A DNA stretch of 10,475 bases from JALOOE01 sp964423545. GTDB taxonomy: Bacteria > Chloroflexota > Anaerolineae > CG2-30-64-16. Below the pieces are notes generated by a model that did not search any database, was not told the DNA's origin, and saw nothing but the letters and a program-made list of their open reading frames with translations. The stretch lies in NCBI GenBank assembly GCA_964423545.1, contig CAYRFV010000200.1, positions 1-10,475 on the forward strand. Direction: 5' to 3'. This document shows positions 1 to 5,632 of the stretch, in pieces. The position numbers and the translations under genes were made by a program. Within the stretch, counting starts at the first letter, position 1. Every line of letters begins with the position of its first letter.

Positions 1-90
1 CTCACGCAGCCATTGCATCGGCACGTAGTAGAAGTCGCGTGGAATGAAGGGGTAGCGATAGCGACTGGTAGACGCTAGCGGCTCAGACAT
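1..90 (-). CDS. N-terminal fragment of an unidentified protein (runs off the left edge)
   Basis: Reading the minus strand from an ATG at 90-88 gives an uninterrupted 30-codon frame to the edge of the window, beginning MSEPLASTSRYRYPF and continuing with an aromatic-rich stretch (IPRDFYYVPMQWLRE). A GGAG Shine-Dalgarno sequence lies 7-8 bases upstream of the ATG, with sensible spacing, which supports this start. The codon choice and aromatic/Arg composition look like real protein rather than a shadow frame. Thirty residues are too few to name a family, and I do not recognise one. The gene is divergent from the six-gene plus-strand cluster and is separated from it by about 480 non-coding bases, so it is probably a different transcription unit. 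Confidence 0.6.
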   Translation of the reverse strand, partial: MSEPLASTSRYRYPFIPRDFYYVPMQWLRE

Positions 91-109
91 GGGCTGGCTC
101 CGCACTGAA

Positions 110-300
110 TTGACGAGTGGCGCTGATCAGAGTATGATGTAGCTGTAGCCGGGCTTGGGCGAGCAGCGACCCCGGTGAGCCGACATAGCCCATCCCCTGT
201 GTCGGGGGGAGCGCCGCAAGGCGTTCTCGATCAAGACTGTTCGGTAGAGCGGGAGAGCGCCCGGGTGGGACGGGGGTTCTCCCGTTCGCTTTGCTGGGGC
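110..300 (-). other. GC-rich structured leader upstream of the divergent gene
   Basis: This stretch has no convincing gene but contains several strong hairpins: GCGGGAGA (249-256) with TCTCCCGT (278-285); GCGCC-GCAA-GGCGT (211-224), a stem capped by a GNRA-type tetraloop on the plus strand; and CCGACA (180-185) with TGTCGG (200-205). If transcription of the minus-strand gene starts near 294, this would be a folded 5' leader of about 200 nt. The same stems also exist on the plus strand, so orientation is not proven. I compared it by eye with T-box, cobalamin, SAM and c-di-AMP riboswitch hallmarks and found no convincing match. Confidence 0.3.
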
Positions 301-301
301 T

Positions 302-329
302 ATTGTAGCACGCGCGGTCGCACAACAAA
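302..329 (-). promoter_or_regulatory. possible sigma-70-type promoter for the divergent gene
   Basis: On the minus strand TACAAT (307-302) matches 5 of 6 positions of the -10 consensus. Upstream, TTGTTG (328-323) sits 15 bases away and keeps only the TTG of a -35 box, so the call rests mainly on the -10 element. It is correctly oriented for the minus-strand gene starting at 90. Confidence 0.25.
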
Positions 330-438
330 AAAGGAGCGCAAGCGGATCTGTAAAATGCCGTGATTTTCACGTGGGCGCCTGAGCTATGAGACCATTTTCA
401 CGGCCAGGCCCTGCGATCAGCTTTCTTCTGCGAAAATG

Positions 439-475
439 AGGCCAGACAACTGAGTGTTGTCTGGCCTTTTTCTTT
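439..475 (+). terminator. strong Rho-independent terminator
   Basis: A perfect 12-bp stem, AGGCCAGACAAC (439-450) with GTTGTCTGGCCT (456-467), is closed by a five-base loop (TGAGT) and followed directly by TTTTTCTTT. It acts on plus-strand transcripts. The reverse direction lacks a comparable T-tract. It lies about 100 bases upstream of the NYN gene, and no plus-strand gene precedes it, so it must end a small non-coding transcript, a read-through transcript from outside, or serve as an attenuator ahead of the cluster. GGCCAG also occurs at 402-407, so a competing pairing with the 3' arm is possible in principle. Confidence 0.85.
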
Positions 476-573
476 GTGGCAAGACGGCCGAGTGAAAGGC
501 TTGAGATGACCACAAGCTCCTTAACAACTGAATAGGATTCAACAAACGCGCAGATCACTGAAAGGAGGATGCG

Positions 574-1197
574 ATGCGCAATCGAAAGCGAGTTCTGGTG
601 GTGGATGACGCGGCAAATTTGAATCAGGACCGCCGCGACCACAGCTGGCGAATCAATCACGAAGCGATCCTCACCTATGCGGCAGGCCTGGGCACCATCG
701 TTGAGGCGGGTATCTACTTCCCGCGCTACACCGGGATCGAGCGAGATCGCGGGGATGTCATCGGTCTGAAACAAGGGTCCGGCTTCACGCAGATCGAGGT
801 GCGACCGGTACGCCAACGGCCTGACGGGACGTACAAGTCGGATATTGATACGGTCATCACCATGGCCGTCTGGGGCGCCGCGGTGGCCGGCCTGGTAGAC
901 ACGGTCGTGCTGGCCAGCGGGGATTCTGACTTTGTGCCCCTGGTGGAGCGGCTGCTTGCGCGGGGCATCGAGACGCACGTCATCGGTCCCGATAGCGCGA
1001 CTGCCATTGAGCTGGCGGTCGCCGCGAGTTGCTTTGTCTACACCAGTCAGGTGCCTGGCTTGGTGCAGCCTGTCAGCGCTCCGCTGATCACCGCCATTGT
1101 CAGCCAGGCGCAGGCCGCGCGCACCGCAGAACGGACTGGGGGCAATGGCAACGGGCAGCACGGTTGCGGCGCACCGGCGCTTCAGAAACCGCTCTGA
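574..1197 (+). CDS. NYN-domain (PIN-like) ribonuclease-fold protein
   Basis: This 207-residue protein fits the NYN family (LabA/DUF88 type, Pfam NYN), a PIN-like metal-dependent RNase fold. The acidic positions of the fold are visible: VDDAANLN at residues 10-17 (D11 and N15 of the usual VDxxNL motif), YKSDIDTVI at 87-95 (D90/D92), and ASGDSDFVPLV at 114-124 (D117/D119, the SGDSDF signature). A VIGPDSATAIEL stretch at 136-147 corresponds to the last core strand and helix. The C-terminal 30 residues are Gly/Ala/Gln-rich and probably disordered. The start is fixed by AAAGGAGG at 561-568. It is first in the plus-strand cluster, 40 bases before the VWA gene. Family members are known or predicted RNA-cleaving enzymes; substrate and role here are unknown. 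Regulatory or toxin-like RNA cleavage in the pathway of the downstream genes is inference. Confidence 0.85.
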   Translation: MRNRKRVLVVDDAANLNQDRRDHSWRINHEAILTYAAGLGTIVEAGIYFPRYTGIERDRGDVIGLKQGSGFTQIEVRPVRQRPDGTYKSDIDTVITMAVWGAAVAGLVDTVVLASGDSDFVPLVERLLARGIETHVIGPDSATAIELAVAASCFVYTSQVPGLVQPVSAPLITAIVSQAQAARTAERTGGNGNGQHGCGAPALQKPL

Positions 1198-1237
1198 CTG
1201 AAGCGGAGAGTGGGACGCGCTACACGGGAGGACAAAG

Positions 1238-3043
1238 ATGAAGATGCTCAGAAATGTCAAGCGAGGCTTCTGCAGTTGCTGTCTGTTTTTCGTCCTGCTC
1301 GGCCTGGCTCTGGTGGTGGGGCTGGTCGTGGTGGCGGTGCGGACGGCGCGGGCGGACACACCGGCGCCGCCGGCGCGGGAAATCGTGCTGGCGGTGGATA
1401 ACAGCCCATCTATGTGGGATTGCGACGGCATCGGCACGGATCCGCAGCTGCTGCGGGTAGACGCCGCCCGACTCTTCATCCAGTACCTGGGGGCGGACAG
1501 CAGCGCGGCGCACCGCCTGGCGCTGCTGCACTTCGGCGGCGATGTGCGGGAGCTGGCCGGCCTGACCGATCTGGCGGACCCGGCGGGCCGCGAGCGGCTG
1601 CTGGCAGCCGTCAGCCGGCCCGAGCCCATCCGCTGGACCGATCAGTGGCTGGCGTTGGAAAGCGCCCGCGAGCTGCTGGTGCAAACCGGCACACCCGGCA
1701 GTCGCCGGCTCATCGTCCTGTTGACCGACGGTGAACCGGCGCCCAAGCCGGTGACCGCGGCCGGCCTGAGTGAGGCGCTCTATTTGCGCCAGTTGGAGCA
1801 GAGCACGGCGATGCTAGGGCAAGCAGGCATAACGCTGGCTGTGGTACTGCTGAGCGATCAGAGCACTTCGTGCGGCCGGGCAGTGGCGGCGACATGGACG
1901 GAGCGCTGGGCGCGCCTGGCCGCGCTGACGCCCGGCGGCGCGCTCTATACCGCCAACCAAGCCGAGGAGCTGCTGCCAGTCTACCACGCCATCGTACGGG
2001 AGCTCGCGGGCGCGGCCGCGGGCGCCGCGCCCGCGACGACGGCCACGCTCACCCAGGGACAGCCGTTGCGGGTGCCGGTGCCCGTGGACGGCACGCTCGT
2101 CGGCCTGGTGATCACCATCTGGAAAGCGGAGGCGGCGACGACCGTCCAGGTGCTCGATCCGAGTGGCTGGCCCGTGACCGCAGCGCATAGCGGTGTGACG
2201 GTGACCGGCGGTGACGCCGGGAACCGGGAGCAGGTCTGGCGGGTCGCGCAGCCGGAAGTGGGTCTCTGGCAGGTGGCGCTGCACGGCCGCGGTCGGGTGA
2301 GCGTCTGGCAGGATCGCATTGCGCCCCCACCGACGGCGACCGCTCTGCCTACAAGCACGGCGACTGCCACGGCAACCCGCACAGCGACCCCTGAGCCGAC
2401 GCCGACACGCACTCAGACGCCGACGCTCCCCCGCAGTCCGACCGCGACGGCGAGCGCGACGACGTCGGCTGCCCCGACGCTGACGAACACACCCAGCGCT
2501 GCGCCGCAGCCCAGCCTCACGGCCGCGCCGCCATTGTCCAGCGCCTTGGCCAGCGCCGCGCCGCCGGCTGGGGGCGTAACACCGACCGAGGCCAGCCCAG
2601 TGACTCGTCCGCTGGTCTGGCCCTGGTTCCTGGGCGTCAGCACGGTCCTGGGAGCAGGCGGGGTGGTAGTCGCTCGTCATCGCCGGCACGGGCCGTATCT
2701 GGGCGGGCAATTGGTCCTGGTAGCCGTCCCGGACGGCGCGCCGCTGTCACCGCCGCGTGACTTGGGCCGCGAGCGTCGGCGTCAGGTGTACCTGGGGCAG
2801 CGCGGGGCCGGGGCGTGGCGTCTGCCGGGCTGGCCGGGCATGGTGCGGTTGACCGCCGACCGGAATGGGGGCACGTCGCTCACGGCCGTGACGGGCGAGG
2901 TCACGCTGGATGAGCAACCGGCGCGCCACACGGTACCCCTCTTGGATGGCGCCATCATCGGCTGCGGCGGATATCGGATCCGCTACGATAACTTGCTGGA
3001 TCGAGCAACCACAAACAGGAGATATCCCAATGAACACGCGTAA
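1238..3043 (+). CDS. membrane-anchored VWA-domain protein with cytosolic FHA-like tail
   Basis: A 601-residue modular protein. Residues 12-34 form a hydrophobic signal/anchor after a basic N-terminus, with a possible signal peptidase site ARA/D at 37-40. A von Willebrand A domain covers about 48-255; its MIDAS metal site is intact (DNSPS at 54-58, a Thr near 134, TDGEP at 163-167). A small beta-sandwich domain follows (about 268-360). A Thr/Pro/Ala-rich linker (about 362-455) precedes a second membrane span (about 458-479) and then RHRRH, which by the positive-inside rule puts the last ~115 residues in the cytosol. That tail (PLLDGAIIGCGGYRIRY at 567-583) looks like an FHA-type beta-sandwich without the canonical GR and SxxH residues, so phosphothreonine binding is doubtful. 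The start has GGGAGG at 1226-1231. The 3' end overlaps the tubulin-like gene, so the two are probably translationally coupled. Role: likely a surface ligand-binding sensor or scaffold linking to the cytoskeletal partner. Confidence 0.85.
   Translation: MKMLRNVKRGFCSCCLFFVLLGLALVVGLVVVAVRTARADTPAPPAREIVLAVDNSPSMWDCDGIGTDPQLLRVDAARLFIQYLGADSSAAHRLALLHFGGDVRELAGLTDLADPAGRERLLAAVSRPEPIRWTDQWLALESARELLVQTGTPGSRRLIVLLTDGEPAPKPVTAAGLSEALYLRQLEQSTAMLGQAGITLAVVLLSDQSTSCGRAVAATWTERWARLAALTPGGALYTANQAEELLPVYHAIVRELAGAAAGAAPATTATLTQGQPLRVPVPVDGTLVGLVITIWKAEAATTVQVLDPSGWPVTAAHSGVTVTGGDAGNREQVWRVAQPEVGLWQVALHGRGRVSVWQDRIAPPPTATALPTSTATATATRTATPEPTPTRTQTPTLPRSPTATASATTSAAPTLTNTPSAAPQPSLTAAPPLSSALASAAPPAGGVTPTEASPVTRPLVWPWFLGVSTVLGAGGVVVARHRRHGPYLGGQLVLVAVPDGAPLSPPRDLGRERRRQVYLGQRGAGAWRLPGWPGMVRLTADRNGGTSLTAVTGEVTLDEQPARHTVPLLDGAIIGCGGYRIRYDNLLDRATTNRRYPNEHA
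3017..3032 (+). promoter_or_regulatory. ribosome binding site and start of the tubulin-like gene, inside the VWA gene
   Basis: AGGAG at 3017-3021 is 8 bases from ATG 3030-3032 and lies within the last codons of the VWA gene, whose TAA is at 3041-3043. The open frame extends further upstream to 2910, but that part lies inside VWA coding sequence and has no such ribosome site. A second in-frame ATG at 3114 also has GGAGG (3102-3106) at good spacing, so an 804-residue form is the main alternative. Confidence 0.6.
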
Positions 3044-5528
3044 CAATGGCAACCACGCACGGCTGGATGGTTGGGCAGGTCAATTTCCCCAGAGCGCACC
3101 CGGAGGCGCAGCCATGCTACTGAACGTCAGCGATGTGAATGAAGTGCAAGCGGTCGTCCAAGCGGCCCAGGTGGTCGGCGCGGCCAAGGCGCAGCGACAA
3201 GCGGCGGGCCGGGTGCGGCTGGAGCAGCCGCTGCTGGTCATCGCCGTCGGCGGTTCAGGCAAACAGATCGCGACCCGCCTGAAGGCCGCGTTCATCGAAC
3301 GCTTCGGTCAGGTTCCCGAAAACGTGATCATCCTCTGCTTCGACAGCGCGGATGAGGCGATCACGGTGCGTGAGGGCCGGCACGGCCAGATTGTGACGCT
3401 GGCAGACAAGAGCGAATTCCACCGGCTTGAACGCGTACCGATGGCAGGCATCAGGCGGGCGCCGCACTATCATGCGGCGTTCGTGAACCGTATGGGTCCC
3501 AGCCTGCAGCAAATTCGGCGCGCTAGCATCGGCGATGGCGCCGCGCAGGAGCGACCGCAGGGGCTGGCGGCGCTGCTGTGGAGCACGCCCAAGGTGATGC
3601 GGATCATCGATAACGCGATCCGGCGCCTCGTCGAACGCAGTGATGACCTGAGACGGGACGCCAATGAACGCAGCGGGATCAACGTCGTGCTAGCTGGGTC
3701 GGGACCGGGCGGCCAGGGCTCGGGCGCGCTGCACGATCTGGCGCAACTCACGCATACGGCGCTGCGCAAGGTCGGCGACCTGGAGGAAAGCAGCCGCTTC
3801 ATCGGGGTGGTTCTGCTGCCGGGCGCTTTCCCCGGCGTGCGCGGCGCGAACCTGCAGGCCAATACGCAGGCGTTCTTCTTGGAACTGGACACGACTATGC
3901 AGGGCGCAGGCTTTCAGGCGACCTATCCGGGCAATATCCAGGTGGATAACCTGGAACCGCCCTTCGATGTGGTGTATGTGCTGGATGGCATTGACGAGCG
4001 TGGGCAAGCCTTCGCCAATCTCGATGAGGTGTGCGATCTCGCCGCGCAAGCGTTGGCCGTACTGCTGGGCTCTGAAGTCGGCGTGCGTGAGATCTTTGCG
4101 GCTGTGAACGAGCAGGGTGTGTTGCACGGCGTCAGCACCGCCGGGTATGGCGCCTTCCTGGCGACCCTTGGCTTGGCCAGCGTCCGCTTCCCAGCCCAAC
4201 CGACAGCGGACCGCTGCGTGCTGCGGCTGGCCGCAGAAGCCGCAACCGCGGCGCAGGTGATGGCCGGCGACGCGACCATACCGACCGTGGCGCTGACGGG
4301 GGCCGCGGCGCTGCGCGATCAGCTCCGGCTGAACGCCAATGGCGCGCCCTTTGAGACGCAGGTGACGCCGCCGCTGAGCCTGGAACAGGCGCCCAGCGAG
4401 GAACAGCCGACGTTGGCGCGCACCCTGGTGACGAATTTCATGCAGCGTCGCATCTACGAAGCCGCCTTTGCGCAAATCAAAGCGACGGCCGCGCGTCTGA
4501 CCGGCGAGTTGCGCGCAGAGTTGCTGGAGGGGATGGCCGCGGTCGCCACTAAGGACAACCTGGCCAGCGTGGCCGCCTGGTTGCGCGCCGCCACCGCAGC
4601 GCTGCAGGCGCAGTACGCTACGCTGCTGGCTGAGGCCGAGCGCCTGGCCGCGGCGGCCGAAGGCGCCCAGAAGAATCTGGCGGCCGCCGGCGCCACGCTG
4701 GATCAGGCGGCCGACAGCCTACCCCTCTGGCGCAAAGGGCGTGTACGCGCCGCCGTCAGCCGCTACCTGGACGAGGCAGAGGTGACGATCCGGCTGCGGC
4801 TGGAGCAGCGCATCACCGAAGCTGCAGCACAGGTGACGCACCACGCGTTGGGCGAGGCGCGCAACTTGCTGCAGCAGGCGACGGACGCGTTGCAGCGGTT
4901 GGCGCAAGCGCGTGCCATCCTGGACGAACGCGAGGCCGAACTGGCGCGGTTGACCGGCAGCCGCAGCGAGATCAACCTGGCGGCACCTGAGCTGGTGCAG
5001 AAGCTCTACGCGCAATACCGTACCGATCCGGCTGCTCTGGCGCAGCTGGCCGGCGGAACCGGCGCTGGGATGCTGGCGTGGAGCCAATGGTCAGCCGTTG
5101 AGGTGGCTACGTGCCTGATGGCGGCGGCCGAACAGCCTTTCAAAGTGTTGCGCACGATCACGGTTGAGGATGTTTTGGCCGGTCAATGGGATGAGCGCTC
5201 GGCGCAGGAGTGGATCGGTCGGTTGGCCGATCTGGCGGCGGGCGCCTGGAATCTGGATCAGGCCCGGCTGCCCGATGGCGGCGCGGCCCTGGCCAGCTTC
5301 CTGACGATCGGTGTGCCGGATGCGACCGAGAGCATCTTCGCCAACTGCGGTCACACGCTGGTAGCCACCCACGATCCCGAACGAATTGTGGCGCTGCGCA
5401 CCATCTACGGCGCTTCTTTCGATACTTTGAAGGGCGCGGATGACTGGGGCCGGGCCTACGCGGCGATCGGCAAACATACGCCGCTGCACGTGATGGCGGT
5501 GCGGACGGGGGAGCGGGTGGATCAGTAG
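3030..5528 (+). CDS. tubulin/FtsZ-like GTPase (Tubulin_2 family) with coiled-coil C-terminal half
   Basis: An 832-residue protein whose N-terminal ~410 residues match the bacterial tubulin-like family (Pfam Tubulin_2). Visible landmarks are the first nucleotide loop LLVIAVGGSGKQIA (68-81), the tubulin signature loop GSGPGGQGSGAL (223-234, equivalent to GGGTGSG), a core strand ending VVLLPGAFPG (260-269), and a T7-like loop AFANLDEVCD (327-336) whose Asn/Asp residues could complete the active site of the next subunit. These imply GTP binding and hydrolysis-coupled polymerisation. Residues ~480-640 are Ala/Leu/Glu-rich coiled coil interrupted at SLPLWRKGR (563-571), and a C-terminal domain follows (650-832). 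It is far longer than FtsZ (~380). It overlaps the VWA gene by 14 bases. Makarova and Koonin (2010) proposed that such proteins, with a VWA protein and a distinct GTPase, form a membrane-remodelling system. The coiled coil probably contacts the partner encoded next. Confidence 0.85.
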   Translation: MNTRNNGNHARLDGWAGQFPQSAPGGAAMLLNVSDVNEVQAVVQAAQVVGAAKAQRQAAGRVRLEQPLLVIAVGGSGKQIATRLKAAFIERFGQVPENVIILCFDSADEAITVREGRHGQIVTLADKSEFHRLERVPMAGIRRAPHYHAAFVNRMGPSLQQIRRASIGDGAAQERPQGLAALLWSTPKVMRIIDNAIRRLVERSDDLRRDANERSGINVVLAGSGPGGQGSGALHDLAQLTHTALRKVGDLEESSRFIGVVLLPGAFPGVRGANLQANTQAFFLELDTTMQGAGFQATYPGNIQVDNLEPPFDVVYVLDGIDERGQAFANLDEVCDLAAQALAVLLGSEVGVREIFAAVNEQGVLHGVSTAGYGAFLATLGLASVRFPAQPTADRCVLRLAAEAATAAQVMAGDATIPTVALTGAAALRDQLRLNANGAPFETQVTPPLSLEQAPSEEQPTLARTLVTNFMQRRIYEAAFAQIKATAARLTGELRAELLEGMAAVATKDNLASVAAWLRAATAALQAQYATLLAEAERLAAAAEGAQKNLAAAGATLDQAADSLPLWRKGRVRAAVSRYLDEAEVTIRLRLEQRITEAAAQVTHHALGEARNLLQQATDALQRLAQARAILDEREAELARLTGSRSEINLAAPELVQKLYAQYRTDPAALAQLAGGTGAGMLAWSQWSAVEVATCLMAAAEQPFKVLRTITVEDVLAGQWDERSAQEWIGRLADLAAGAWNLDQARLPDGGAALASFLTIGVPDATESIFANCGHTLVATHDPERIVALRTIYGASFDTLKGADDWGRAYAAIGKHTPLHVMAVRTGERVDQ

Positions 5529-5567
5529 GCAAGCAGGCAAGCCGGCACGTAGACAAGGCAACAGACG
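5526..5567 (+). repeat. degenerate 8-base tandem repeat beginning at the tubulin-like gene stop codon
   Basis: Starting at the final G of the TAG stop (5528), the sequence reads in 8-base steps: GGCAAGCA, GGCAAGCC, GGCACGTA, GACAAGGC, AACAGACG. The first two differ at one position and the rest decay progressively. The same arrangement with a different unit follows the RT gene at 10069. Confidence 0.5.
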
Positions 5568-5593
5568 CAGACCGGTCTCAGGCCTTGTCTACG
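5548..5593. repeat. 12-bp perfect inverted repeat between the two tubulin-type genes
   Basis: CGTAGACAAGGC (5548-5559) is the exact reverse complement of GCCTTGTCTACG (5582-5593). The 22-base loop contains the palindrome AGACCGGTCT (5569-5578). No T-tract follows, so it is not an intrinsic terminator. In the transcript it would form a stable hairpin 25-40 bases upstream of the next gene's ribosome site (5618-5627), which could set relative expression of the two genes or mRNA processing. Confidence 0.7.
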
Positions 5594-5632
5594 CAGCTAC
5601 GGGTCTAGCGGCTGTCCAAGGAGGAGGTTACG

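Noticed and set aside
245..290. T-box riboswitch, suggested by GGGTGGGAC
   Set aside because: The T-box core is only partly matched, there is no recognisable specifier loop, and the terminator is nearly 200 bases away.
83..370. 95-codon minus-strand open frame overlapping the start of the divergent gene
   Set aside because: It begins with GTG without a ribosome site, lies over hairpin-rich sequence, and the product is low-complexity; it overlaps the better supported ATG at 90 by a few bases.
367..1629. 420-codon minus-strand open frame
   Set aside because: It is antisense to the NYN and VWA genes, whose motifs are clear; the product is Arg/Ser-rich without domains, as expected for a shadow frame in GC-rich DNA.
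1814..2710. 298-codon minus-strand open frame
   Set aside because: Its Arg/Gly-rich product is antisense to the VWA linker region and has no ribosome site or recognisable motif.
2910..3029. Upstream extension of the tubulin-like gene to the ATG at 2910
   Set aside because: This part lies inside the VWA coding sequence, reads as non-homologous sequence and lacks the ribosome site seen before 3030.
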